Shown here one piece after another: positions 46,790 to 59,619 of a stretch of 64,000 bases of DNA; positions within the stretch are counted from its first letter, which is position 1; every line of letters begins with the position of its first letter. Under the pieces are notes generated by a model that was not told the DNA's origin, ran no database searches, and worked only from the letters and a program-made list of their open reading frames with translations. A program made the translations under genes and the position numbers. The DNA comes from Lineus longissimus (lineage: Eukaryota; Nemertea; Pilidiophora; Heteronemertea; Lineidae), in assembly GCF_910592395.1 (NCBI RefSeq), contig NC_088319.1, positions 12,896,001-12,960,000 on the forward strand, read 5' to 3'.

Positions 46790-47500
46790 GAAAGAAAAAT
46801 ATCACTATCATGACTATCAGTCAATAACAATAATTTGCCAAAAGGTTAGTGATTTGTATGTCACCTGTATGTGCTTGAATACTCATACTGAGGATTAGCA
46901 CTTGAAACACAGGCCATTAGAAATCATATCATAAGGTGCTTATTCACTGACCAAGCGCTTTCTTCTAGTCTTCTGGCTATTACTACAGTACAGTGGTCTG
47001 AGTGGACTAATGTCTTAATTTCATGACTTGTTGATAAACAAATATGTGCATTATAAACTGTTTACAAATTTCTACGCTCACATCTGATGTTCCTTAACGA
47101 GGTATCACCATATACATTCACGTTGTACTACTTACAACAGAACAATTTATCATCATTAGTAATTAGAACCACTTTTCTGGTCATTTTTCACAAATTGTGA
47201 AAGCTGTCCACCATTTTTGATTGTTTTGCGCATGCGTCTGAAATATAGGTCAGAGGTCAATCAGTGAGTTCAGCGCGCGGTACTTTTAAATTCGAATTTG
47301 ACAGGACTTCCCAAATAAACCATTTTTACCGCGCTATGAGACTTTTAATTTGATGCTTAATCCGTCTGAATTAAACAATATGTATTAGAGTTTGAAATAA
47401 AGTTAGATTACAAGGAGTTTGAAGAACAGAACACACTTTTTTCCGTGTAAATCGAACATTCATTCATGATTTTATTGATTATTTGATAAAAAGTACAGTA
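46790..47500. other. Upstream region of the DUF1647-like gene
   Basis: AT-rich DNA with no coding evidence. It presumably contains the 5' non-coding exon(s) and promoter of the minus-strand gene. No TATA box or other core motif is clear. Confidence 0.35.
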
Positions 47501-47506
47501 GGCCTA

Positions 47507-47578
47507 CACTCCGGACGCAGTGGACCGGCCTCGTTCCTACCCTAAGGAGACGCAATGGGCTGCCCTGGGAGTCTAGTG
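47507..47578. repeat. Dispersed repeat family R1, copy 3
   Basis: ACTCCGGACGCAGTGGACCG through GAGACGCAATGGGCTGCC, matching the copies at 22053 and 22879 with a deletion in the middle. It lies between two divergent genes. Confidence 0.75.
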
Positions 47579-47731
47579 ACCACAGACCACTGAGTCAAGT
47601 GTCATTAAGGGGTCAAATCATTGTAAAGGGTTCAGCTACTGAGGTAGAAGAGGGAGCAAGAAATACAAAGAAAGAGGTCTCAAGTCTTCTTAATTCTTGC
47701 TTTAAGTTTTATTTTTGGAAGCTGTTATTGA

Positions 47732-48039
47732 CACGACGGTCGTGCCCCGAATGGTTATTGTTAGCACTGCGGACCCGACCGTCGTTTCCGCAATGCAGGC
47801 TCCCTTCATTGCGGAAACGACGACGTCGTGCCAACAAGAACGAAATTTGGTGTTGCGTACCCGACCGTGCGTGAATATAAAACATGGACCGGAACAACCT
47901 GAATACGGCTTACCGACCGTCGTGCAAGCAGCGATGAAACTTAGTATTGCGGACCCAACCGTACCGTGGCACGGCGGTCGTGGCTGCAAGTCTTACCCTG
48001 CATCACTGCAGACACGACGGTCGTGACACGACGGTCGTG
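47732..48039. repeat. Palindrome cluster upstream of the CNTD1-like gene
   Basis: CACGACGGTCGTG (a palindrome except at its centre base) occurs at 47732, 48013 and 48027, with a variant at 47970. The last two are one base apart. Between them is a stem of two exact 16-bp arms, 47780-47795 (CGTCGTTTCCGCAATG) and 47807-47822, with an 11-base loop. The phrase TTGCGGACCCGACCGT and variants occur three times. The cluster is much more GC-rich than its surroundings and ends 110 bases before the CNTD1 start codon. Confidence 0.8.
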
Positions 48040-48150
48040 TCAATAGTCACTTCGTTTATTTTTATACTGTTTTCTAACTTTATAATAATACAGGTGATAC
48101 AAATACTTGCTGTGCATGCTCGTTCCTGAGCTGAGTGAAGGCCTATCAAA

Positions 48151-51100
48151 ATGGTGAAAAGTAAAAGAGATGGAATATTTGGCACGCCACCAGAGCCGAT
48201 CTTCAATGAGCAAACATGTAGCCTACCTCTTGATTTGTTGGAAGATTCCTTTTGTATCTTGGCAGAAGAAAATAAAGGTGCTATGAGATCAACTTGTCAC
48301 AAACAGGTAGCCTAAAAGTTGACCTTTGGGAATGCAGTTTATTTGAAATGTTGTCCCAGACTTCCCTCTCGTTGAAGGCTTCTTTTTTTCTTCTGATAGT
48401 GATATACCATAGGCATAAGTGAATTGAGTAGTAAATTAAGATTCAGGAGAGCTTACTGATAGTGATATAGGTGTTTGGCTGACATCAGAGTTCTGTGTTA
48501 CTGTTAGTTTAGTAGTCTGTAGTCTCACACTCGTCACTGAAGTTTTTTTGACTTAGTTCAGGTTGCTGATAATGCATTGTTCAGCGATCATTATATTGAA
48601 TTGTCTGCACACTTTGAATTCTAATTCCTCCCAAATTATCTTCTTTCAGGGTTTCTTTAAAAATTCAACTTCAGCCGAGTTTGTCTTTCTGACATGTGAT
48701 AAATTTCGATTGCGGCCAGAGACCAAGTATCTAGCTGTAGAACTTTTCGATAGGTAAGACCACAGTTTTCAAAAACTTCCATGCAGGAGGTCTCCAACAA
48801 ACACAAACCTCAAGACTCCAAGATTGATAGGGTTTCAGCTGGAAAACAAAAAAGGCAAGGCACAAAAGGACACAGTCTAAAAAAGGCAGGGTGCAGTGCC
48901 CTCCTTCAGTTTAAAAATGAAATGGCTACTCCTGAAAACAGGCAGGGCAAAACTAGAAAATTGAGAGAAGGCAGGGTGTGCTCACAGGCCCTGCAAAAAC
49001 TAGCTGAACCACTACTTGCTTGATGGACTTTGATATTATTCTCAATGAGAAATTTCCTTCAAGGTGTAAAACATGTCAAATGAAGTCTTTGCGACTAAGG
49101 CACTAGCTTCACAATTACGATTCCAGATTCATGGTGCAACATATCCAAGATCTCTATCAGTGTGTGAAGAAGTCGAAAAGTAAAACGAAGAGTAAAGATT
49201 GGGCAGCAATCCAGGAGAGAATACGCAAGCAGATCACACTTCGAATCGTCTCATGTTGTCAGCTGGCATCAAAGTTGACATCTCACTACAAGGTAAATTT
49301 GATAGCACCCAGCAAACAACCAATCATTGTTGCCATAACCTCTGACAATTATCGCTGCAGTGCTTGGCAAAACGATTACTAATGTCTGCGGGTCAAACTA
49401 GTAATTGCTGGGTTGATTGTAGGTCGCAGCGATCTCAGGTCCTTGTTACAAGTGCCTGCAGTGACTTTTCTCTGCTTGTAACCATGATTGCAGTGAATTG
49501 TAAGTGTGAAAAGTGGATTTCATAGAATGTTCTCAAGAGTCAAATAATGGGGAGCTGAGGTGGGCATTTTGCTATTCCCTTAGCTGTGCCTTCTTGCACC
49601 TTTGATACTGCCTGCAGTCACTTACTCTTGTGCTTTGCCATTTGGATGCCTGATGTTCAAAGGGCTACTTTTTCTGTGTTAAACAGTGATGAAAAAAGAC
49701 TACAATTTGAGTACATGTACTGGTTGTCCTATTTAATATGTAATATAAATCTAACCACATTTCAGGTGATCACGCCACATAAGGCAAGGGTTTTCCTTAC
49801 CAATGCTGGACATCGGTATTACGAAGATAGCATCTTACAGTCGGAGCTGCGCATTTTAAAGACGCTTGAATACAGAGTGGCGATAAGAACACCTATTGTC
49901 TACTTGGAGACAATACTGGAAATCATGGGTAAAGTAACTTTGTTTTCTGCATTCACTGTAGTTACTGTAATTTCTTGTTCCACCATCATGAATCATGAAA
50001 TCCTAATTGGAAAGTCCTTAGGTGACAGATATCTGATGTATCTCACGTCATACTGTGTCTGCGGGTTTAAAAGTTGGCATGATCGTGCACCTACATGTAA
50101 ATTGAATATGCCATTTTTGAATATAAATTAGACCTGTGACACAAATTCTAAGACCAAGCAAATGCCTCAGTGAACATTTTCCTGGTTATCATTTGGGAGT
50201 AAGTTTTCATTTTCTCTCCATCTAGGTGGCATTGCTGGTAGTGACTGTGAGGTAAAAATCATCCACGGGATCTCCCTCAAGGTTCTCGACATGTTCTATC
50301 TTAGACGGCAAAAGATGTATTCACAGTTGTACCAGATGGCAACAGGCTCATCGGTTATGTCCGGACAAGACAGGTGGGTGTCTGGCTTATTTGATACTGA
50401 TCAGATTACGAGGAGCCTCATAGCCTAGTGGTTAACACTGCTGGCTACCTCAAATTTACATATGTTCTCCCCTTTCTATTGCAAATGAACAGCTCCATAT
50501 ATATGAACAGTTTTCCACCTACTTTTTCTCACAAACCCAAAATCAAACCATAATGAGACCTGGCCTGGGGCATGTGACTAATATCAGTTCTGAATGGCAA
50601 TTTGGGGTGTTTTGTCCACAGTCTTGAATTTAAGGATTAGAGTGTTTGCTGCTCTGCGAAGACAATAGCTCTTTATGTTTCATGTGCAGATTTTAGAATT
50701 AGAACCAACACTTTCATCTGTTGCTATGGGACAAGTTGATATTCTTTTTTCCTGGACTGATGAATTTTTATTTCATTCAGTGTTCAGGACATTGAACAAA
50801 TCATATGTGTTTATCTACATTTGAACTGTTGGATTATATATCGATCATATCCAAGTCATTTTACCCATTTTATAAAAGCTGCATGGATGAATTCCTTGTC
50901 ATTTTATCTGTTTATATAAGCTGCAAGAAATTTAGGCTGCATTCTGGCTCTGAGCAGGTGAAAACTTGTCAGTCTGGCACTTTTTTGGCAAAACCGGATT
51001 GGACTGTGTCGTAGTGTAGTGGTAAAATTTAAATTTAAATTCCAAAATGACCAGTGTTGGGGAAACATAGCTTTTTGTTTAATGTAAGAGGCTTGATATC

Positions 51101-54100
51101 TGAAGTCCTTTGTCAGAAGTTGATGATGTCACAGACAATATGTTGATGTGGCCCTATTGCAACATAAAATGTTGTGGAGTAATTTGAAATTTTCTCAAGA
51201 TTATCTCCATTGATTGATTTGCGTAAAACTCTATATTTTTTCTCAAACTCTGTTTTCTCGGCTTCAGGTTAAATTTCGTAGCAGTTGAGAACGACTTCAT
51301 GTTGTTGGCTGTGGCAGTGATAGCAGCCTCTTCCTACATCATTGATCAGCAGGATAGTGATAAGGTAAAAACAATTACATGAAAAACAAGGAAAATCCGC
51401 AATCCAAAAATACAAATTGTTAATAATAATTTTCTTAAATTTTCGTAATTCTCAAAATTTACAACGCGCAAACACTTTGCGATAACTGGCGCCAAATCTG
51501 AAATGTTTGCTGAAGGGTTAAAAAACACTTTTTATTGCAATCCGTACAAAATTATTACTTGGAGTGGCAAAACTTTTCTTGGTTGCCTCAACCGGAAATA
51601 AGAAGCTCTTATTGTCTCCAAATCTCTCCCAAGATGATTCTGTAACGTAATACTTCCTAAAAACGTTCCATCGCATTTCTTGATCACCGTCTCACCTGAT
51701 CATGCTGATACTTTTGTTATACTTTTTGCGCAACCAACATTTTTTCCCGGGATAATTTTCATTAGTTTGCTGGCAAAAGTGACGCATTACGACATTCGAT
51801 GGTACATGTAGCAAAAAATTGGTGTTGTCCCTTTTGTGAAGAGGTTGTATTTTGGTTTTTACTGCATGCTTTCTTTTACTTCTCGTTTATTAGTGGAAAA
51901 GTCTCATTTGTTAGTGGGAAATGACTGCACGTTTTATAGAATAGATGTACATTTTTTTCTGCACTGTTTTGTCCTCTTCGGGGTAGTAGGTTGTCTAAAA
52001 AGTGATTGTGAATAGCTTTTATCAGCTGAAATTAATACACGTAATATCTTCTTACGTTTTGTTTTCTATTTCATCTGGTAAATAATATTTTTGATCTTTT
52101 TCACCCCAGAGACTCGGTACCCTACTGAAGGCGGGCCTTCTAACTTACCTAAGCAGCCTACACTAGCTGGCGAGGCCTGGGAAAATGTGCACATCACAAG
52201 AAAAACAATCGAAATATGAACTCACTGGAAAATTAACTAAAACAACTTACTCAGCAAAGCTGGCACAACATCAGTTCTTATTTTGCCACTTGTTTGCTGG
52301 TATCCACAAAACAAGTCAGTGTGCATTTTCTCCATTTGTGATGCAAATCTTACCACCTGATAAACACAGCATTATTTCAATGGTAGGAAGACACCAACAA
52401 CACGGTTTTCTCAACATTTTTGAAACACTTTATCCCCCACCAGAATGGACCAACTCAGCAAGTTGGAAGCACGCCTAATTCATGGCAAGCTTGGGAATTG
52501 ATTCTCCAGCACAGAGGCAATTATGATAGGACATGCATTGAATAATTTTATCAAAATTGCTGCCAACCTCGTCGAATCTTAGATGAAATTGAGAGATGTG
52601 AAAATTAGTAACAGCTATCTGTACAATGAATTGTATTATCGAAAAATATTTTTTCTTTAAATTTTGTGATTTTCAACTGGCTTTATGGTGGGTCTGCAAC
52701 AATTTTACAATTTCATAATTATTCAACAGGCAACAACATATCATTACAAAAATGTTAATTTCGTATTTTCCATCAGAAATCCCCAAATTATACCTATGTC
52801 GTTGTATGTGCAAAGGGCTGTGATGGAAATTGAATCCATCCTGCCATGTCAGTATCGACATTTGTCATTCCTTTCGAAAAAACCAATGAAAAATTACACA
52901 ATTTTCTTGACACTTGTGTGAGAAAACCTGTTGAGATGTATTTTGGACCCATATCATTAAAAAATGGCATATTTCTTGCATGCTCATGAGCTGTCACTCA
53001 TGTTGGTCGTTGCCTATTTTTATCGTCTAGCTTGAGACCGTGGCTTCCATTTGCTCATTTTTCCAATACATGTGATGAACATATATTATGTAATGAAATC
53101 TAGTATGTAAGAGGCAAGGCCAGTAAGGCTAAGTTCCTTGCACATTTGCTAGGTGGCAGGGTATGAATGATGATTCTTACTTTTCTCCGTCTTGATATGC
53201 ACGTAGAGCCACCATGTCTGTGGTAAATCTTTTTCAGTCTCGCAAGCAACGTTGGCAGTTTTTCAGGAATATTGCAGCTAAATGCTCTCATGGGCTCTTT
53301 TTAACAAGTTGTGGCTATCGGTATCAGTATCAGTGAATTGGGCCTGCCGGTCTCGAATTTCACTAACCATGGCTCAGCTGCGATGGCAGTCGGTGCCCTC
53401 CAAAATGGCCTTTGTGCCTCTTGCTCAAATCGTGACAATATTTGCTTGACCTAAAATTTTGGTGGCGTTAGAAAAGAAAAAGAGACTGATATTAGTGATA
53501 TGACTGAACAGCACAATCACAAACATCTTGCATGGTCTGGTTATTGGTGATTCAAAGTCATGGCCATAATACTCGAACAGAAACAATTGAACTACCTGAC
53601 CACATCTGCTACCCCGGCTGAACCCCCTCAAAAAATTTCTGACTGCTCACCTCGATTAGTCAAAATATGACTGCTGATTGTAAGTAAGGAGAAAATGTTG
53701 TGACACAGGAAAGGTTCACCGTTGGCCACCTGTGACCGGTCCTGATACCTCCCCAATGAGATGATTCATTCATTTCACCTGATAAAGAAGGTGCAATTCG
53801 TCCATAAACGCCACCTGCTTCATGAACGCCACCTGCTGCTCTGGTCTGTGATTAATCTTTGGGGTGTCTTCAGGTACCCGTGGTTGATTGCACGTAGGAA
53901 CTGATACAAATAGAGGCCCGAGGATCTTCTGACTCGTGGCCCCAGATGCCTATTGTTGTTTCCAAATTTTCTTTTAACTGTGCTTTGTTTTTTGTATTTC
54001 TATACAAGAAGGGTTTGTTTTATTGGGTGAGGGTCACTAGCCTTATGCCTGACCCCCTCTTTTCATCTGAGCTTGGGGTCGGCTTTGCAGAGTTTGCAGC

Positions 54101-55392
54101 CAATCTGAAAATGCTTTCCAAATCTGAGGGTTAATAATTATCTGAATGTACATTTCTATCCTTCAGATATTTATGAAAAATTATTTCTATCATTGCATGA
54201 ATAATGATTAGATATTGCTTTAAGAGTGAATCAATAGTGTATTTGATCATACTGAATAGATCTGTAACATTACACGACCCCTGCACAGTCTCTGAGGCTT
54301 TGATACGCGAATCTGAAAAACCACAATTCAATACTCTGGCAATCATAGGAGCGCTGAAGTTGCTTTTCAAAGTTTTATAAATATTACAAAAACTGAGGTG
54401 TGAATAATGACCGTTTATTACGATGTACAACTTGGGGCAGTATATCATCGATTACTATTATTGTGTTTCAATCAATGATTGATCAAAAAATCTTTTGTGG
54501 AATGGTAATGTAGAGAGCCTGCATGTTTGTACATGTAGATATTTTGTAAAACAAATAGTGTCTTTAACTTTCAAACTGAACATGACGAAGACCTATAATT
54601 GAATATAGTCTGTCTGTCTACATATATTATGATATTGGCTATGATCATTTGATCATAGCCAATGTCATTGATCTAGCCAATGTTATATATGATACTAGAT
54701 CGAAGACCTATACTTCATTAACGAAGAATATCAATAAAGTCTGGCTGTCTACAAGAATATGATATTCAATATTCCTCTTTAAAGTAAAGGCATTCAGCAT
54801 GTAATTGATCATTGCCAATATCGTAAACATACATGTAGACTGGCAGACTTTACACGTATTTAATATTCTTACATTACAAAAATATCCTATGAGGCTTAAT
54901 TCTCGGAAAGTTGGGGGAGTGATGGTCACACCTGTTACCTGAACTTTTATCACCCGTCAAAATATCTTCCGAAGGACGAGAGTGTTGTCAAAAACTATTT
55001 ATATTGTGATAAACTGATAAATGGAAATATTTTTCGATGTAATGCACAAGGTCCAAGGGGTGGCAAAGTTATTACAAAATATTTTGACGGTGCTACATGT
55101 AGGTATATCATTCCACGGTGTCTTCCTGTGCAATTGGATGAATCAAAACATTGCCACGATGTTTGTTTTCATGTTTTTCTGCCCTGGGGTATTTTTTGAG
55201 TCATCAAATCAATCATATTGCATTTTCCAGTTGCATCTAATATAACTTGTAAATCTTATCACTCTCTCATATTGTTTCTACCTTCAGGTGATTAAACAGT
55301 TGGTAAAGATCACGAAAATTCCCCAAGATGACATTCTGGATTTTGCTGCCATCCTTGTACAAGATATCATTAGTGAGGAGGCAAGAACATGA
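48151..55392 (+). CDS. CNTD1: CNTD1-like meiotic cyclin
   Basis: Seven exons join in phase: 48151-48306, 48650-48753, 49127-49292, 49766-49928, 50226-50373, 51268-51364 and 55288-55392 (TGA), giving 312 residues; human CNTD1 is 330. Matching landmarks: EFVFLTCDKFRLRPETKYLA (human has EFVFLLSEQW...), RIVSCCQLASKLT, ILQSELRILKTLEYRVAIRTP, VYLETILEIMGG, and VENDFMLLAVAVIAASSYI (human VKEDFMLLAVGIIAAS). It carries a cyclin box fold. CNTD1 acts in meiotic prophase nuclei with PRR19 and the crossover machinery to complete crossover designation. Expression would be expected in germ cells. The start ATG (AAAATGG) is the first in a well-formed exon. A second donor-like GTGAGG lies in the last exon (55371), so an alternative 3' end is possible. 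Confidence 0.93.
51900..54600. other. Last CNTD1 intron, no further exon seen
   Basis: The 3.9-kb intron 51365-55287 holds only AT-rich DNA, chance ORFs and small repeats such as GAACGCCACCTGCT near 53800-53840. No nested gene is supported. Confidence 0.45.
54635..54662. repeat. Perfect 13-bp hairpin with 2-base spacer
   Basis: TTGGCTATGATCA and its exact complement (54650-54662) are separated by TT. Around it the words GAAGACCTATA and AATATxGTCTGxCTGTCTAC repeat at 54588-54620 and 54702-54750, so it belongs to a larger local duplication. It lies in the last CNTD1 intron. Confidence 0.7.
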
Positions 55393-55565
55393 TTTTGAGA
55401 AATGTTCTGAACTATGAATGCAATGATGCAACCGGTATATTACATCATGTACATGTACCATACACATCCGTTACAGTTTATACATGTACATGTATCAGAA
55501 AAATGGTATCACTCTCTTTTTGAAATCTTTGGAAGTACATACATGCCTGCCCAAAGCAAAACATT

Positions 55566-55734
55566 TTGGGCCAAATTCATAAAGGGTGTTTAGCTTAAAA
55601 CAGCATTTAACTACTGAATAGACAGATTCTGGCCCTTGATGTGAATCTTCACAGAATATGAATAGGCCCTGAAACTGATTAGAGAGAAGTTGTACATGTC
55701 TAACCCTTAAACACCCTTTATGAATTTGGGCCAA
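55566..55734. mobile_element. 169-bp MITE, 27-bp terminal inverted repeats
   Basis: TTGGGCCAAATTCATAAAGG plus GTGTTTA (55566-55592) and the right end (55708-55734) match as reverse complements at 26 of 27 positions. It lies about 170 bases past the CNTD1 stop codon, so it may be transcribed in the 3' UTR. Confidence 0.85.
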
Positions 55735-57029
55735 TTGTCTGTCAGGCCGAGACTATGGTGTTTGTTGTTCGACGTGATAAAGACACTGTTTACTGCCAAG
55801 AAAGATCCTTAAAATTAATGTGGGAATCCAATGCTGCAATAAGCTGGTTAGAAAGTTGTAGGAAGCCCTATTTCTGGTCACCACAAGTTGTCTCAGTCAT
55901 GTCTCGGGTCCTGCTGACAAAATTTATCCTGTTTTACCTCAGTCTCCGTTACAGAGTTTTGACATCGCTCGTTTTATATCATCGTCGGCAGTGGTTGTTT
56001 CCTATAGAAAACCAAACTACAGCGCCCCTGTGGCAGAGGTTGGTTTTCCCGGTGGTTACTAGAAAGTAGTCGTGGAACACAATCCAGTTCTGGATTCCAA
56101 TCCTGTCATGTACCAATGCCAGTTCTCGTCAGTCAGTGCAAGAGGTTGCTTGCTGCATCCCCACCAGCTCCCCTCCTGAATGAATCAGGTTCAAACGTCT
56201 AACCTTTCAAAGACGTGTATGATTTCCTACTCAAAGGTATTCATTAGGAGATCCCATTGAGAAAAAACGCACTTTCTAAATGGCAAACCTGTATTCTGCA
56301 CTGCCTGAAAGGTTAGCTTGACTTTGTTATGAATGGGTTTGACATCGGGTGGCTTTGATCTCTTCCTTAACGACAAGGGCACGCCAGCGATTTGATAATG
56401 AGATTTCAACATTTTTTCAGAAATTTGAAATGTTTTGATGTAACTTTTGTTGTGGAGTGCTTTGAATTTCTGTTGCTGAAAAATTGGGAAACTATTTGTG
56501 TTGTGAGGGGAGTAGATATGCAGAGTAGCTTAAATTTCTGTTAATGAAAATGTTAGGGGTTGCGTGAAAAATATCTAAATGTAAAAAGTTTATGACATAT
56601 GCCTACTTGCAATGCATTCTCATATTGTTATCATCAAGCATTACCATGATGTGTTGTAGTAAAGATTGTATCTTATTATTTGAAATTGTAACACATCAAT
56701 TCCTGTTGTATAAATTTATGTTGAAAAGATATTGAATTGGAGATAAGGAAAAGATTTTTTAAAATCTATCTGCGTATTTGTCATTTTGTTTGTAAAAAGT
56801 GATAATCCATAACTGTGATATTTGATGTATACCTTAAACTGTGCTTCGAAGAATTCACAAGTTGTGTAAGTTACCTGTAATAGAGAAATTTTAAATATTT
56901 CTTCAAACAGCAGCAGTATTTAGATTTTAAGTTTTATTATTATTATCATCCAAATTTTTGATGATTCAATGCAAAACTGAATTGAGACAATAGATGGGGA
57001 CTCCCTACTGACTCCGTTACTTTGTGAGG

Positions 57030-57636
57030 AGGAAGGAGAAACTGAACAAGACTCTAGCCACCGACCTTGGCCTACCGGGTAATTGCCAACTCAAGGTCAA
57101 AGTTGTCTGTGAACAAGGTGGACAGCTTGTCAGAAAAACATTCGAGGTTAGTAATAAAACCACGTAGTTTGAACAAACATCCTCATACATGTCATCATGT
57201 GCTTGTTTAGAAATGTTTTCATATTGCTGTTGATTTGTAATGCAAAAACGTGTATATGATAATCATTACTGTAAACCACAAATTTTTACTTTTTTTTTGT
57301 GATTCGGCAAAAATTTCTAATCATTGCAAGCTTTCTCAAATGATCGCAAAATAACTGGCAGGGCTTGCGTGTTTTCAGGGAACCAAGCGCCTTGACAAAA
57401 GGGTCAGTCGTTCAACATGTTCACTGTTATCACATTTTCAAGGCCAATAATCAGGGACAAAAGTTGCACATGTTCCCTGTCAAATAAAGAAGGAGCTTGA
57501 TTTTCTTTCCCGCAGCTGTGGTGTTAAGCCAGTTTCTTCCATTGCAGATCATAATTCTCAACTTGGCTTTGTTTTGATATCAGGGGGCATGGGATCGGGG
57601 TAAATCTGTGGCGATTATGCAGTCAAGAGGAATGAG
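57030..57636 (+). CDS. Two probable exons of an unrecognised gene
   Basis: The first exon ends at 57146 (ACATTCGAG then GTTAGT). Its frame can be followed back to about 57030, where acceptor choices (TTTGTGAG, GAGGAG) lie after an in-frame stop. The second exon, 57584-57636, has a strong acceptor (TTTTGATATCAG) and donor (GAG then GTAACA). Joined in phase 0 they read KKLNKTL-type basic residues, then ATDLGLPGNCQLKVKVVCEQ and GGQLVRKTFE, then GAWDRGKSVAIMQSRGMR. The composition is coding-like and unlike the AT-rich surroundings. I do not recognise the protein. It does not extend the CNTD1 frame convincingly. Further exons were not found, so it may be a gene continuing rightward or a remnant. 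Confidence 0.55.
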
Positions 57637-57639
57637 GTA

Positions 57640-59600
57640 ACAGCTTCATCATGATATATACTTCTAGCATAATGATTGCTATAAAGTGAACCATCAGTCA
57701 CTTTAATTTATATTAAGAAAACACCCATCATCCCGAAACAAATGTGCCAGCAGGTTTACCCAACCTACTTGCGACAGACTGGACAAAAAGCATGCCATGG
57801 GCCAAAAGGGATAAAAATCTGCACAATTGTGGTGGCAGCCTTTAAAGGTTGTTGAACACTTTGTAGTGAAATGACACAGGATATGAGACCTATGAAAAAA
57901 CAGATTATTACCGAAGCCACCTGCATCGATTGCAAATTGTCTGTTTTCCTTTCCGTTTTAAGCAGTTTCTTGTGGCAAACAAACAAAGCACCAATCCTTT
58001 GTGCCATATGGTGGAAATGACGGTGAATATGAGCCAGTGATGTTGAGAGGATGGTAAATGCTGGCTTTGTATTCAAACAATAAAACAAAAACCAATTGGT
58101 GCCCAACCGTTGTGGCATGTAGAAGCGCTCATCCCGCGTTTGAGGACGAATAATCCAAATTTTGGCAGAAACGTTCCTGTACAACACCGCTAGACCTGCG
58201 CCTACATGTACTATACACATATATTTTGTAATATCCGAGAAGCTTATTTTTCTAAGTTAGATAACGGTAATTTGACATATGATTAATGTCAATATTCTCG
58301 AATATATGACTATTTATCAATGGATTTAAACAATTAATCGATAACAAGCCTTAAGGCAATGATTGTTTTATCAAATGTAACCAGGTAAATATCATATTTG
58401 GATCAAAATATTAGATTTTTCAATTATTTCTGGGGCAATCCTGGCTCCTGGTTGCCCAGGTCTTGGTGTTGCCAGCGAACTCCTGCTAGCCACGTAACCA
58501 TGTTTTGCAGAACTAGTACGATCATCCTTATTCATAGAATTGGCCCACCTAAAAAACAAAACACTGCAAATTAGTGGAATACTGATCTATCCTGGACTTA
58601 CAACTTCAAATCGCGAAAACTTGAGTTGAGAGCTGAGCATCAACTAGGACCTTATTAGCTCTATAAATAAAATTGGGTGATGATATTTGAAACATAAAGT
58701 AGGAGGAAACTGGAGACCCCAGAGGAAGCTTTGTCAAATTCAGATGAATCATGAGCTTCTGAAAAGTTAGGGCTCTCAGTGAGTCCTAAATTTTGGCAGA
58801 AATTGCACATGACAATCAATGGTTGTCATTGTCACAGGTGAGACCAATGACCGTATCCATTTCATTTGTGCGCTGAGGTATTATGATTTTAACACGCAGT
58901 AGCCTTTCCAATATCTTTATCCAATTTATTTTTCAAGCACCAAAATTATCAAAACAAGTAATTTGAAAAATTTGTGTTGGCTTGTTTCCAGGCAATTATT
59001 ATCAGTCTGGAATAAAATTTGCCAGAATCAAGTGAATCTAACTGAATAATTCACCGAGAAGAAACCTAATTTGGCTCAGAAATCTCTTTAGGAATTTCAG
59101 CATGCCAAAAAGTAGACCAGTTTTAGCAATAGGGTTTGCAAAAAACATTTGAACTATGAATTAATAAGTAGGAGACACCATTACTATTCGACTGATAGGT
59201 GCATGTATTGTAAATGAACCTTTCTTTATATTTTTTACCTGAGCTTGCTATTTTAAGGAATTTTTTTCAGATATAAGAATTGATTTTTCTGATTGATTTT
59301 TGATAAAAGAAAACTGCCATCGGCCACTTTTTATCAAACATGAATTATGAAGAAGCTTGCTTTTATTCTGAGAAATTGTATTTGCTGTCTGCTGTAACTC
59401 TTCTTCTCCCTAACCCATTCGATTCTATACAGCGAGTAGAATTTCTTCTGCAATTTCAGCAAATTCACCACAAGATCTTCACGTGTGTTAATCAGTTACG
59501 TTTTCTCTGACCACCGTTGAAATCAGTTCCCCAAAACAGACCTGTGAAAATGAGTCAGGGATTCACATTTCTAAGAATAAAGAATGGGGATAAAAAAAGA
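57640..59600. other. AT-rich stretch, nothing supported
   Basis: A 151-codon minus-strand frame (57765-58220) is present but has no recognisable features beyond one hydrophobic run. I see no splice-linked continuation of the two exons upstream. Confidence 0.4.
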
Positions 59601-59619
59601 TGGATAAAAATTATACTTT

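Noticed and set aside
55288-57146. CNTD1 continuing into the exons at 57 kb
   Set aside because: The internal donor at 55371 ends in a phase that does not match the frame at 57033-57146, and the last exon already has a family-like end and stop.
57765-58220. 151-codon minus-strand ORF
   Set aside because: One hydrophobic run but no recognisable domain or splice context; length is within chance for this much AT-rich DNA.
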